NCBI GenBank assembly: GCA_022788105.1
Contig: JALEVZ010000024.1
Coordinates: 1 to 36,710 of the forward strand
Direction: 5' to 3'
Source: Prevotella sp.
GTDB taxonomy: Bacteria > Bacteroidota > Bacteroidia > Bacteroidales > Bacteroidaceae
Length of the DNA: 36,710 nucleotides
Positions 1 through 7,947 of the stretch are shown here, in pieces; position 1 is the first letter of the stretch; each line of letters starts with the position of its first letter. A model generated the notes under the pieces. That model was given only the letters and a program-made list of their open reading frames with translations, did not search any database and had not been told where the DNA came from. The position numbers and the translations under genes were made by a program.

Positions 1-1
1 T

Positions 2-109
2 GTCATGAACCTCATCTCAGCATTGGGAGCATATTGTTTCTTTGACAACAAGCCAATGGCATTGCAAGGATACTGCATCGAAGACACGAAGCAACTTTCA
101 TTGTTCTAA
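2..109 (+). CDS. 3' end of an unidentified protein (partial)
   Basis: An open frame enters from the left edge and ends at TAA 107-109, giving 35 residues that finish in IEDTKQLSLF. Reading the same strand in the other two frames gives early stops. The fragment is too short to assign a family. The QLSLF ending is common among Bacteroidales proteins and is not diagnostic. It faces the Fic gene tail-to-tail, and a short inverted repeat (CCCATG 145-150 with CATGGG 159-164) lies between them but lacks a clear T-run. It is real only if the frame continues to the left of the window. Confidence 0.5.
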   Translation, partial: VMNLISALGAYCFFDNKPMALQGYCIEDTKQLSLF

Positions 110-267
110 AGACAGAATAATCTCTTTCGATTCTTTATATACAGCCCATGTCTGATGGCATGGGAAGAGAACTCGCGTATATGTCTTCACATGCAACTAA
201 TCGCTATTTTATCCCGAATTGGGGTAGTCATTACACTTAATATGATTTTTTATTAACAGAGTATTGC

Positions 268-1557
268 CTAATCGTTGACCATCAAATACGAGCAGTACTT
301 ATTGAGCAGATTAGTCAGTGGTAAATCTCCCTTTTGGTAACGCTCTGCATCGAGTGGCAATATTCTTTCACAAACCTTTCTATGACCTTTGAATAGGACA
401 CTGAGATATGGTATGCCATTCTCCTGGGTAATACGCATATCGGTAAAGAATTGTGTGAGGTCCTCTGCATCAAAGACAATGGAATAGCTTGGTCGTTTGG
501 CTCCTGGAATGTCTTCTACCAATATGTTCTTGCTGACGAGGTCTTGTATGTCACGTATGGCTGTGTCTTTGGAACACTTAGCCAAGGATGCCCAAGTCTT
601 AGACGTTATCTTTGCCTCATAGCCATCAAGGAAGAGATTGAGCATTTGTGTCTGTCGCTCCGTCATAGGTATGGATGCAGCCTTCTGCCAAAAGAAACTT
701 TTGTTCAAGATGGTGGTAACAATGGTTTCTGCTTCATCGAGCGCATCAATCAGTTTCTTCATATACCATACCAACCATTCTGTGATGTCGCCATCGCCAC
801 GTTGCATACGTTCCAGAATGTCGTAATAGTGGTTCTTGTCTTTATTGATTTGAGACGAAATATTGTAGAAACGCAACTCGCTCTTCTCACCGCGAGCCAA
901 AAGCATGTCGGAGATAATGCGAGCCAGTCGGCCGTTGCCATCTTCGAAAGGATGTATGCTGACAAACCAGAAGTGGGCTATGGCTGAACGGACAACGCTA
1001 CCCGCTGTGTCTTCGCCATCAAACCATGCTATAAACTTTTGCATCTCGCTTTCTACAAGATTAGGAGAAGGGGCTACATAATGCACCTTCTCACGGCCGA
1101 ACATACCGCTGACAATATGTTCCTCGTTTGTACGGTATTGTCCAGTCTCTATATGGCTACCTTCGCTAAAACCAGTCGGAAAAAAAGCCGCTTGCCATGC
1201 ACAGAGTTTCTCTTTACAGAGAGGTTGGTCATAGTTCTGCACGGCTTCGAGCATAACACTAACAACAGAGTCAACATAATGAGAAGGAGCTGTATATTTC
1301 ACGTTTTCAATTCCCAGTTTTCTAGCGATTGAAGAACGCACCTGTTCCTCATTCAGACGTATGCCTTCAATTTCTGAAGAATATACTACATCATGTGTCA
1401 AGTTCTCTGTCATGGCTCGGAGTTTGCTGTCAAAACCGAGCGAGCTCAATCTGCCGTAAAGCAAACCTTGCTTACGACATACTATTTCCTGAAGTATTGA
1501 TACCTCAGAAGCATCCCAACGGAAGTTTGTCCAATTATCTCTTTCGTGTATATACAT
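268..1557 (-). CDS. Fic family protein (probable AMP transferase, class II self-inhibited)
   Basis: The 429-residue protein carries the Fic catalytic motif HPFEDGNGRLAR at residues 202-213, with the general-base His202 and the phosphate-binding GNGR. Fic enzymes usually transfer AMP from ATP to a hydroxyl side chain of a target protein. An (S/T)xxxE(G/N)-type inhibitory helix, SSEIEG, is present at residues 60-65, N-terminal to the core, so the protein is probably auto-inhibited (class II) and would not need a separate antitoxin. The N-terminal part resembles the DUF4172-type extension found in many bacterial Fic proteins, and the C-terminal third looks like a winged helix (MTERQTQMLNLFLDGYEAK onward). 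The target is unknown. The gene is visibly more AT-rich than the housekeeping genes to the right, which suggests an accessory gene. A promoter lies at 1580-1612. Confidence 0.93.
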   Translation of the reverse strand: MYIHERDNWTNFRWDASEVSILQEIVCRKQGLLYGRLSSLGFDSKLRAMTENLTHDVVYSSEIEGIRLNEEQVRSSIARKLGIENVKYTAPSHYVDSVVSVMLEAVQNYDQPLCKEKLCAWQAAFFPTGFSEGSHIETGQYRTNEEHIVSGMFGREKVHYVAPSPNLVESEMQKFIAWFDGEDTAGSVVRSAIAHFWFVSIHPFEDGNGRLARIISDMLLARGEKSELRFYNISSQINKDKNHYYDILERMQRGDGDITEWLVWYMKKLIDALDEAETIVTTILNKSFFWQKAASIPMTERQTQMLNLFLDGYEAKITSKTWASLAKCSKDTAIRDIQDLVSKNILVEDIPGAKRPSYSIVFDAEDLTQFFTDMRITQENGIPYLSVLFKGHRKVCERILPLDAERYQKGDLPLTNLLNKYCSYLMVND

Positions 1558-1579
1558 AATATATTTGTTCTATGTGCGA

Positions 1580-1612
1580 CAAAGAAAGTGCAAAGGAGTG
1601 GAAAACATCAAA
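1580..1612 (-). promoter_or_regulatory. Probable promoter of the Fic gene
   Basis: On the minus strand TTTG (1612-1609), a 21-base spacer and TTTCTTTG (1587-1580) approximate the Bacteroidota pattern TTTG-N19-21-TAnnTTTG, with one mismatch in the -7 box. The spacer contains TTTTCCAC, also found in the promoters near 12354 and 13135. The start codon follows about 20 bases downstream. Confidence 0.5.
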
Positions 1613-1771
1613 TTTACTTGATTGTTTTCCCGAGTGCAGCCTATTTTATTTAAAGAACGGCATTCAACGCCGCATATTCTGCGACAAAAATAATAAAATA
1701 ATGTCGAATCGCCAAATAAACCAGAAAAATACCGCAAATTTTGCGACGTTTCCAAGAGGGTAACGGCAAGT

Positions 1772-1972
1772 ATGGATAATTCATATTCCAAAGCACTTGT
1801 CTCGTCGTCCTGTACTTGCCCACAAGAAGGCATGGCAACGGATAAATTATTGCAGCGTCAAGTAGCTGCATACTTAGAAATAGACACTCCAATGTTCAGT
1901 AAAATAGAATGTGGGGATAGGCGAGCAAAGAGAAGCCAAGTAATTCATGATGCACAAGTACGAAAATTATAG
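1772..1972 (+). pseudogene. Remnant of an XRE-type helix-turn-helix regulator
   Basis: A 66-residue frame contains LQRQVAAYLEIDTPMFSKIE followed by CGDRRAKRSQVI. This matches the helix-turn-helix core common in Bacteroidota regulators next to restriction-modification genes (typically QRQVAxxLEIDTPMYSRIERGERxAKREQV). The usual first helix upstream (RxxKGLTQ) is missing, Gly of the ERG turn is preceded by Cys, and the frame ends right after the recognition region, whereas intact proteins continue with a further helix. It therefore looks like a decayed fragment, not a working regulator. No methyltransferase or restriction gene is visible beside it. The match is by eye only. Confidence 0.5.
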
Positions 1973-1975
1973 ATA

Positions 1976-1998
1976 CGAAACAAGTTCATAATGGTTCA
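1976..1998. repeat. 23-bp intergenic repeat, copy 1
   Basis: The segment reads CGAAACAAGTTCATAAT, then one variable base and GTTCA. It recurs at 3332-3354 with a single G/A difference. In copy 2 it contains the TTG of a probable minus-strand promoter. In copy 1 the same TTG is followed after 20 bases by TACTTGTG, a one-mismatch -7 box, so the repeat may be a conserved upstream promoter segment. Confidence 0.6.
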
Positions 1999-2063
1999 CT
2001 TCGTGAATTCGTTTTTATGAGAACGCTCCAGGATAGTCGCGATGTATCGGTGGCGATGAAGCG

Positions 2064-2873
2064 TTACTCCACTGTTCCAAGTTGTTCGCACCGCTGGTCA
2101 AAGGCGGCGTTTACGCGCTGCATCCAGTCGGGGAGCGACTTCAGTGCTTGATAGACCAAGGGGGCAGGCATCTCGCGGTAAAGAGCATAGGCCATGGGAC
2201 CGGCGATGGCAGCCAGCGTGTCGGAGTCGCCGCCGAGGGAGATGGCAAGACGCAGGCAGTCGATGTAATCGGTAGAGGCGATGAGGCATAGGATGGCAGG
2301 ACCAACGGTGCCTGGGCTATTGGAGAAGAAAGAGTAGGAGTCGTGAATGTCGTCGTAGGTCTTTCCGCTCCAGAACGGGCAGTATTTGTCGAGCACATGC
2401 TGGCGCACAAACTCCTTGTCTTTGCCGTTTTTAAGGTAGAAGATGGCGAGGGCTGTTGCCACAGCACCGTTTATTCCTTCAGGGTGGTTGTGTGTGGGAG
2501 CCGCTGTTTGTGTGGCGAGGTCTATGCACTCCTCTTCTGTGCGTGCCAACCATCCTGCCGAACTGCAGCGCATAGCCGAGCCGTTGCCCATGCTCCCGTA
2601 TGGTTCATGGTCGTGGTCTTTTATCCACTGTTTGAATCGGTGGCCGTAGCCAGCGTGAGGGTGCTGGTTGGCGCACATCCATAGGTTGTCTGCCATGTTC
2701 TTGCCTTTTAAGAATGCTTCGGCACAGGCAAAGGTGAGCACTGTGTCGTCGGTGAAATGGGCTCGTGATGAAAACATCTTCACGGCGTTATAGTCTTTTG
2801 TGCGATGCGCACGTCCCTCGTATGCGCTGCCTGCAATGTCGCCCACGGCAGCGGCCATTAATAGGTTTTTCAT
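2064..2873 (-). CDS. ADP-ribosylglycohydrolase family protein
   Basis: The 269-residue protein has the features of the DraG/ADPRH fold: GDIAGSAYEG at residues 11-20, the metal-binding TDDT at 41-44, GNGSAMR at 96-102, THNHPEG around 127-133 and the second metal site GGDSDT at 214-219. Enzymes of this family use two magnesium ions to remove ADP-ribose from modified proteins or small molecules; the substrate here cannot be told from sequence. The family core begins almost at once after the ATG at 2873, so I prefer that start over the in-frame GTG at 2915. The GTG overlaps the stop of the upstream gene by four bases and could still matter for coupling. The gene is cytosolic, with no signal peptide. 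Confidence 0.92.
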   Translation of the reverse strand: MKNLLMAAAVGDIAGSAYEGRAHRTKDYNAVKMFSSRAHFTDDTVLTFACAEAFLKGKNMADNLWMCANQHPHAGYGHRFKQWIKDHDHEPYGSMGNGSAMRCSSAGWLARTEEECIDLATQTAAPTHNHPEGINGAVATALAIFYLKNGKDKEFVRQHVLDKYCPFWSGKTYDDIHDSYSFFSNSPGTVGPAILCLIASTDYIDCLRLAISLGGDSDTLAAIAGPMAYALYREMPAPLVYQALKSLPDWMQRVNAAFDQRCEQLGTVE

Positions 2874-2911
2874 AATGATGGTTGTGTGTTGTTTAGAAAA
2901 GATATTTACTC

Positions 2912-3223
2912 TCACTTGTCTTTGTTTGGGTGTTTTTTGCTAAAGCACTCTTTGCTCCACAGTATGAGAAGAAAGACCGCTACTGCTACGTCTATGATAT
3001 TCCACAAACTGCGACCTAACGCTATTTTTATGAATGGTTGAAACAGTAAGGCGAAAGCTCCGAATGTCACCGTAAGCGCGCCATTCTTCTCCTTATTATA
3101 CTGGTATGCCAGTACGGTAAACACAACCATTGCGACAAACCGTAGCAATGAATAATAGCCATAAGGCAAATGAAGCAGACATGCGAGGAGCATTACTGCC
3201 ATGATGGGTTTGATAGTTTTCAT
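2912..3223 (-). CDS. Small integral membrane protein (DUF6804-like)
   Basis: The protein has 103 residues and about four hydrophobic segments: IMAVMLLACLLHLPYGYY, LLRFVAMVVFTVLAYQY, ALTVTFGAFALLFQPF and IIDVAVAVFLLILWS. It ends in a lysine-rich tail. The FALLFQPFIKIALGRSLWN stretch resembles small Bacteroidota membrane proteins I remember as DUF6804; that name is from memory and uncertain. No catalytic motif is visible. It is the promoter-proximal gene of a two-gene unit with the ADP-ribosylglycohydrolase, whose alternative GTG start overlaps its stop codon. No function is proposed. Confidence 0.75.
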   Translation of the reverse strand: MKTIKPIMAVMLLACLLHLPYGYYSLLRFVAMVVFTVLAYQYNKEKNGALTVTFGAFALLFQPFIKIALGRSLWNIIDVAVAVFLLILWSKECFSKKHPNKDK

Positions 3224-3308
3224 AACTGTTTTTTGCTACACTTATGTAAGTGGCGGAACTTTGGTTAAACGATTTATGTTTTTGTGCAGTAATGCTGCAA
3301 TCTTTTTG

Positions 3309-3339
3309 CAAAAATACGAAAAGAATGTGAGCGAAACAA
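3309..3339 (-). promoter_or_regulatory. Promoter of the small membrane protein / ADP-ribosylglycohydrolase unit
   Basis: On the minus strand TTG (3339-3337), a 20-base spacer and TATTTTTG (3316-3309) fit the Bacteroidota promoter consensus exactly in the -7 box. The TTG lies inside the 23-bp repeat copy at 3332-3354. Confidence 0.6.
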
Positions 3340-3354
3340 GTTCATAATAGTTCA
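3332..3354. repeat. 23-bp intergenic repeat, copy 2
   Basis: Same sequence as 1976-1998 apart from one G/A difference. It lies just upstream of, and overlapping, the -33 region of the promoter at 3309-3339. Confidence 0.6.
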
Positions 3355-3373
3355 TAATTTTAAGTTTATAGGT

Positions 3374-3421
3374 AATAAAAAAGCAGAAACCACACGTAAA
3401 ACAAACGTGTGGTTCCTGCTT
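3374..3421 (-). terminator. Rho-independent terminator of rpoD
   Basis: AGCAGAAACCACACGT (3382-3397) pairs with ACGTGTGGTTCCTGCT (3405-3420) across a 7-base loop, with one wobble pair. Read on the minus strand the stem is followed by TTTTTATT. It lies about 40 bases past the rpoD stop codon. Confidence 0.88.
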
Positions 3422-3458
3422 ATGTCGTTTATCGATTTGTAGGTCTTGACAGCCTGAT

Positions 3459-4331
3459 TTATCCGAGATATTTCATCAGAATCTTGGCATTGCCGCTGTC
3501 GCGCAGTTTGGCGATGCTCTTCTCTCTAATCTGGCGCACACGCTCACGGGTCAGTCCCAGCTGGTCACCAATCTCTTCGAGTCCCTTCTCGTGGCAGCCG
3601 ATGCCAAAGCACTCGCGAATGATGGTTATCTCACGGTCTTTCAGCACCTTGTTGAGCACAGAGTTGAGCTCTTGAGCCATTGACTCGTGGTCTACATGCT
3701 TGTCGGTTCGTGTGTCGTCGCCGCTGGGCATTACGTCGAGCATACAGTTGTCTTCGCCGTCCTGGAACGGGGCGTCGATGCTCACGTGGTGGCCGTCAGC
3801 CATGAGGCTCTGTCCAATCTTCTCCTCGTCAATCTTTGTCGCGTCAGCAAGCTCCGACACTGACGGGTGGCGCTGGTTCTCCTGCTCAAACTTGTTAATC
3901 TCGTGATTAATCTTGTTGAGCGAGCCAACCTGGTTTAGGGGCAGACGCACGATGCGGCTCTGCTCGGCGATAGCCTGCAGAATGCTCTGACGAATCCACC
4001 ATACGGCGTATGAAATGAATTTGAAGCCACGTGTCTCATCAAACTTCTGTGCGGCTTTTATAAGGCCAATGTTGCCTTCGTCGATAAGGTCAGTCAAGGT
4101 GAGACCCTGGTGCTGGTACTGTTTTGCAACAGACACAACAAATCGAAGGTTGGCAGTGACGAGCTTGTCCTTGGCACGTTCGCCTTCAGGACCACCCTTC
4201 TTTATTTTCTGCGCCAACTCGATTTCTTCGTCAATAGAGATAAGTGGAGCGCGTCCGATCTCGACAAGATATTTGTCTAATGCCTCACTCGAACGGTTTG
4301 TAATACTTTTCTGAATCTTTAATTGTCTCAT
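3459..4331 (-). CDS. rpoD: Primary RNA polymerase sigma factor RpoD/SigA (Bacteroidota short form)
   Basis: The 290-residue sigma-70 protein contains region 1.2 (DKYLVEIGRAPLISIDEE), region 2 (LRFVVSVAKQYQHQGLTLTD, then FISYAVWWIRQSILQAI), region 3 and region 4 with the DNA-binding helix LTRERVRQIREKSIAKLR. It lacks the long N-terminal region 1.1 of proteobacterial RpoD, as known for the Bacteroidota housekeeping factor, which recognises TTTG and TAnnTTTG. That fits the many such boxes in this window. It is monocistronic, with a promoter at 4424 and a strong terminator at 3374. The start gives the usual MRQLKIQKSITNR N-terminus. Confidence 0.97.
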   Translation of the reverse strand: MRQLKIQKSITNRSSEALDKYLVEIGRAPLISIDEEIELAQKIKKGGPEGERAKDKLVTANLRFVVSVAKQYQHQGLTLTDLIDEGNIGLIKAAQKFDETRGFKFISYAVWWIRQSILQAIAEQSRIVRLPLNQVGSLNKINHEINKFEQENQRHPSVSELADATKIDEEKIGQSLMADGHHVSIDAPFQDGEDNCMLDVMPSGDDTRTDKHVDHESMAQELNSVLNKVLKDREITIIRECFGIGCHEKGLEEIGDQLGLTRERVRQIREKSIAKLRDSGNAKILMKYLG

Positions 4332-4423
4332 CTTTATACCTAAATTCTATCTGCTTGTATCTTGTATATGGTTATAACGCTTTGATTTTCAAAATATTGT
4401 CAAAATCATGCCCTAAAACCTTG

Positions 4424-4431
4424 CAAAGGTA
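4424..4431 (-). promoter_or_regulatory. -7 box of the rpoD promoter
   Basis: The minus strand reads TACCTTTG, an exact TAnnTTTG match, about 95 bases upstream of the rpoD start codon. No clear TTTG is seen at the usual upstream distance. Confidence 0.5.
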
Positions 4432-4486
4432 ATGAAAAAAACTGTAACTGCCTAATAATGTGGCGTTTGTTTCGTGTTAAATAAAA

Positions 4487-5332
4487 TTAATGTGGTTGTG
4501 ACGTTTCCAATACGGTAGCGGAGATGTTGTGCAAAATGGTCTCGCGTTGTTGTTCAGAGGCTATGAAAAGCGCTGTTGATAGCACTTCGCCGTCTATGGC
4601 GTTGTCGGTTATCACAGATAGAGTGCGCATCCCGTCTATGGTGTTGCCCGTGAGTGGGTTTATGATGTGTCGTCGGGTCGGGGCGTCGTTTCCCGATGTG
4701 GTTAGGCAGTTGTCGTGTAGAGTGACCGATTGACACTTAGAGGTATTTGTGCAGACCGACCATCCTGCTGTTTGTGTGTCAATGCTGCCCATTGCCACTA
4801 TCGAACTGTTGCCAAAATTGATGAGCGCGTGGCTTATGCCGTGTGAGGATAGCAGTGTGCGAGTCTGTTCTGCGGCGTAGCCTTTAACAAAGCCTGAGAG
4901 GTCGAGGCTTAGCCTGTCGTCAAGGCGCGTAGCTGATTGGTTGTTTATATATAATGTGTCGATGGAGCGCGGACTGTGACCGACACTCCCAATGGTGATG
5001 TCAAACAGTCCTAAGGTCTGCCTGTGGTAGTCGCGACACATCTCCAGCATGTGGCACAGTCTCTCGGGTAGGGACACGGCTGTGTTTGCCGGTGCGCTGT
5101 TAAGTACCGACAATGCCGATGTGGGGTCGAAACGGTTTGCTTCCCGTTCTATTGCCCACGCGTTCGCTGCCACCTCGTCCATGATGGCGTTGAGTTGCAG
5201 CTCGCTGTGCGTAGTGCTCACCACGGCGATGTCTATGCGTGTGTGCATGGCAGCAAACCACGCGTAATAAAGCGACGCCCCCGCCGGGCTTTGGGCTGAC
5301 GGAGGCGTTATGATGTGATGGACTGTTGTCAC
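4487..5332 (-). CDS. ApbE-type FAD:protein FMN transferase without signal peptide
   Basis: From the GTG at 5332 the protein has 281 residues. It shows the ApbE order of motifs: [10 protein letters not shown] (28-37, family AMGTR), [11 protein letters not shown] (68-78), [13 protein letters not shown] (143-155), LINFGNSS (170-177), [10 protein letters not shown] (220-229) and the metal-binding region D247...T253. ApbE enzymes attach FMN from FAD to a threonine of target flavoproteins. The GTG overlaps the stop of the DUF1080 gene as GTGA (5329-5332), and the family core starts soon after it, which decides the start. Most bacterial ApbE proteins are exported lipoproteins. This one has no hydrophobic leader or lipobox and would act in the cytosol. 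No obvious flavinylation target (NqrC/RnfG or FMN-binding domain) lies in the window. Confidence 0.87.
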   Translation of the reverse strand: MTTVHHIITPPSAQSPAGASLYYAWFAAMHTRIDIAVVSTTHSELQLNAIMDEVAANAWAIEREANRFDPTSALSVLNSAPANTAVSLPERLCHMLEMCRDYHRQTLGLFDITIGSVGHSPRSIDTLYINNQSATRLDDRLSLDLSGFVKGYAAEQTRTLLSSHGISHALINFGNSSIVAMGSIDTQTAGWSVCTNTSKCQSVTLHDNCLTTSGNDAPTRRHIINPLTGNTIDGMRTLSVITDNAIDGEVLSTALFIASEQQRETILHNISATVLETSQPH

Positions 5333-6204
5333 GGCAGTTCTTTTATCTTCACGTTTTTGAACCATACTTCGTCGCCATGGTCCTGTAGCAGGATGTTGCC
5401 TTCTGTGTGGTTGCCGAAGTTGTTCCAGTTCTTGTATTTGCTGTAAGCCACAAGTGCGTTCCACATCTGGTTGTTACGCTCATATTCCAACATCTTGGTG
5501 CCGTTGAGCCAGTGCTCAACGTGGTTACCCTTCACCACGATGATGGCGTTGTTCCACTGCTTTATGTCGAAAGGTTTATTTTCTGGAGCAGGTATGAGGT
5601 CGTAGAGAGAAGCAAGCTTGCGATTGCCTTTCACGCCGAGCTTGGCGTCGGGATGGCGCAGGTCGTCGAGTATTTGGAACTCACAGCCTATGGCAGAGCC
5701 TGCACCTTTGTTTTCTGCAGGGTCTACAAAATACTTTATTCCGCTGTTAGCACCCTCCGTTATCTTGAAGTCGACACTCAGTATGAAGCATTTGTATGTG
5801 CGTGTTGTCACGATGTCGCCGCCGTTGGCAGCCTCGCCACCGTTGCCTGCCATCACTTTCAATACGCCGTTTTCTATTGTCCAGCCTTTTTGTGGAAACT
5901 TGTCAAGCTTGGCGCCGCGCCATCCGTCGGTGGTCTTGCCGTCCCACAGCAGACGCCATCCGTCAGCGGCTTCAGCCTTTGATATGTAGTTGTCTTTGCC
6001 AGATGCGTGCAGCATGGTCATGATTTTCGCTCCGTCGGTCTTGCAACATGGTGTAGCGTTGTTTGTGCAAGTCTTTGCTGCGGCAGTTTTACAGCATGTC
6101 GTAGTGGTCTTGTTGCCGCATTTTGCAGCCTGCTTTGTCTGTGCTATTGTGGGTGTGGCAGCCTGCATTATGACGGCAGCCAACAGTAAAATGGTCTTTT
6201 TCAT
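5329..6204 (-). CDS. Secreted DUF1080 protein, probable 3-keto-glycoside (3-keto-disaccharide) hydrolase
   Basis: The 291-residue protein starts with a signal peptide ([22 protein letters not shown]). Residues 23-58 then form a Thr/Lys/Ala-rich linker with six cysteines (29, 37, 38, 46, 53, 54), including two CC pairs. From about residue 78 ([18 protein letters not shown]) to the end it is a DUF1080 domain, a concanavalin-like beta-sandwich, with typical motifs [28 protein letters not shown] and [20 protein letters not shown]. Characterised DUF1080 enzymes cleave glycosides after the sugar has been oxidised at C3. It sits directly after two Gfo/Idh/MocA oxidoreductases, the enzymes that would make and later reduce the keto group. 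Its stop overlaps the ApbE start. The cysteine-rich linker is not a usual part of the family. Confidence 0.88.
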   Translation of the reverse strand: MKKTILLLAAVIMQAATPTIAQTKQAAKCGNKTTTTCCKTAAAKTCTNNATPCCKTDGAKIMTMLHASGKDNYISKAEAADGWRLLWDGKTTDGWRGAKLDKFPQKGWTIENGVLKVMAGNGGEAANGGDIVTTRTYKCFILSVDFKITEGANSGIKYFVDPAENKGAGSAIGCEFQILDDLRHPDAKLGVKGNRKLASLYDLIPAPENKPFDIKQWNNAIIVVKGNHVEHWLNGTKMLEYERNNQMWNALVAYSKYKNWNNFGNHTEGNILLQDHGDEVWFKNVKIKELP

Positions 6205-6255
6205 AAGTCTTGTCTTTATTGTTTGTGTGGTGAATGATGTGTGCGTGTTATACCT

Positions 6256-7671
6256 TTATACCTTGTAAAACTCCAGCCACTCGCTTCTGGGCGGCATGCC
6301 TCCAGCGAGGAGCGCGTTTGCAAACTCGTTGTTGGTAAACCGCTTGGTGCGTGGGTCGAAATAGAGTTGAGTGCCGAGCCGCTGTGCGATCACTCCGAGG
6401 CAGAACACCTGGCTCAACACGCCATTTATCTCGAACGGCGAGCGCGCCTTCTCCTTGCCCTGACAGGCGAGCAAGAAGTTTTTGTAGTGGTTGCTGGGAC
6501 TCTCCTGCCATCCTGGGAGCTTCACTTCCTTGCCGTCGCGGAATATCGGTGTGAGCGTAGAACCGTGGCTTCCGCCCTTGAATATGATGTCGGGAGTGTA
6601 TATCTCCTTGCCGGGGTTGAGGCTTTGTACAGGCGTGTCGCCCTGGTTGGTAGACGGTACGTCGGGGTTGTATTCAGACTTGCCGTAGCCTTTGGGCAGC
6701 GGAGGATAGTTTCCTATGCCGTCATACCATGTCACGTCACATGGCGGCATGCTGCCGCGCGCGCCGAAGCGGAACAGTATGGTTGACGAGAATGGGAAGA
6801 AGAAGTCGTTGTGTCCTTTCTGGTCGATGAGCGAAATCTCATATGGCAGCCCGAGGTCAAGGAACTCGTGTGCCGTGTCGAGCAAGTGGGCGCCCCAGTC
6901 GCCGAGCGCACCCATGCCGAAGTCGTACCAGCAGCGCCAGTTGCCCTGGTGATATTTGTCGGAGAAGTCGTGCCACGGACATGCGCCGAGCCATGTGTCC
7001 CAGTCCATGTTGGCAGGTATGGGCTGTCCGTCCGGCATCTTGTGCATGCCTGCGTTGTAGCCGTGCCAGCGGCGTGGGTTGTTCATGTGTGCGTTGATGG
7101 CTGTCACATCTTTTATTATCCCCCTCTCTTTCCACTCCTTAAACTGGAAGTAGTTACCCTCGGAGTGTCCCTGGTTGCCCACCTGTGTCACCACCTCTGG
7201 GTGTTTGCGTGCTGCTTCCATCATGAGTTCTGCCTCTATGAATGTGCGCGACATGGGTTTCTCGAGATAGATGTGTTTGCCGTGGCGCAGCGCGTCCATG
7301 GCTATGGGGAAGTGAATGTGGTCGGGCACTGCTGCCACGACGGCGTCGAAGTGGTCGCTGTAGGTTTCGAACATCTCGCGGAAGTTACGAAACCGCTTTG
7401 CCTTCGGATATTTGTTGAGCACCTTCTGACACTGCTTGCCGTCGAGGTCGACGTCGCATAGTGCCACCACGTCGATTAGTCCGGTGCGTTCAAACTCTTC
7501 GATGTCCTGTTCACCGCGGTTGCCGATGCCTATAAATGCTACTTTTACCTTGTCTGTCTTGGCGGCAGTCCATTCTTTAGACGACATGGCGTTTGCCATG
7601 CTTCTGCCGCTGTCAAGTCCGAAGGCAGCCGCCGTCAGGCCAAGACTTTTGATGAAATCTCTTCGTTGCAT
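6256..7671 (-). CDS. Tat-exported Gfo/Idh/MocA family oxidoreductase (2nd of operon)
   Basis: The 471-residue protein begins MQRRDFIKSLGLTAAAFGL, a twin-arginine signal (RR at 3-4), so it should be exported folded with its cofactor bound. A Rossmann NAD(P)-binding start follows (VKVAFIGIGNRG, residues 42-53), then the canonical LEKPMSRTF with the catalytic-type EKP, and DWGAHLLDTAHEF in the C-terminal domain, matching the D-x-G-x-H catalytic motif. The family oxidises or reduces sugar hydroxyls and ketones. Together with the other oxidoreductase and the DUF1080 protein it fits 3-keto-glycoside metabolism: one enzyme oxidises the glycoside at C3, the other returns the released 3-keto-sugar. 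Which enzyme does which cannot be read from sequence. Confidence 0.92.
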   Translation of the reverse strand: MQRRDFIKSLGLTAAAFGLDSGRSMANAMSSKEWTAAKTDKVKVAFIGIGNRGEQDIEEFERTGLIDVVALCDVDLDGKQCQKVLNKYPKAKRFRNFREMFETYSDHFDAVVAAVPDHIHFPIAMDALRHGKHIYLEKPMSRTFIEAELMMEAARKHPEVVTQVGNQGHSEGNYFQFKEWKERGIIKDVTAINAHMNNPRRWHGYNAGMHKMPDGQPIPANMDWDTWLGACPWHDFSDKYHQGNWRCWYDFGMGALGDWGAHLLDTAHEFLDLGLPYEISLIDQKGHNDFFFPFSSTILFRFGARGSMPPCDVTWYDGIGNYPPLPKGYGKSEYNPDVPSTNQGDTPVQSLNPGKEIYTPDIIFKGGSHGSTLTPIFRDGKEVKLPGWQESPSNHYKNFLLACQGKEKARSPFEINGVLSQVFCLGVIAQRLGTQLYFDPRTKRFTNNEFANALLAGGMPPRSEWLEFYKV

Positions 7672-7698
7672 AATTGTATGGTTTGTTTATGTTAGTGT

Positions 7699-7947
7699 CT
7701 ATGATTTGCTGTTCTTTCTCCGTCTGAACAAGAGATGCACGACGAGTCTTACAACAGCAGTCGTCGCGTAGAGGGCGAGGGCAAATGCCAACACGTAGAA
7801 CATGCTGGTCAGCAGTTCTGACCACGGCGCGTTATACTCTGTTATGGCGTAGATGTTCAGTCCCATGCCTATCGCCACGCAGGCAGCAAACAGCCACAAC
7901 TCTATGCGCAGGCGTCTTGCCGTGATGTGAATGTCGATGTCTTTCAT
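7699..7947 (-). CDS. Small two-helix membrane protein within the oxidoreductase operon
   Basis: The 82-residue protein has two predicted membrane spans, LWLFAACVAIGMGLNIYAI and SMFYVLAFALALYATTAVV, between a basic N-terminus and an RRRKNSK tail. Its ATG overlaps the stop of the upstream oxidoreductase (ATGA, 7944-7947), and it ends 27 bases before the next oxidoreductase, so it is embedded in the operon. I do not recognise a named family. Placed between two exported enzymes it may be a membrane anchor or accessory factor, but that is inference from position only. Confidence 0.75.
   Translation of the reverse strand: MKDIDIHITARRLRIELWLFAACVAIGMGLNIYAITEYNAPWSELLTSMFYVLAFALALYATTAVVRLVVHLLFRRRKNSKS

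Noticed and set aside
451..987. A 178-codon plus-strand frame opposite the Fic gene
   Set aside because: It is antisense to the clear Fic reading frame with its catalytic motif.
1572..1763. A 63-codon plus-strand frame upstream of the XRE remnant
   Set aside because: It overlaps the Fic promoter, has no domain and is AT-rich random sequence.
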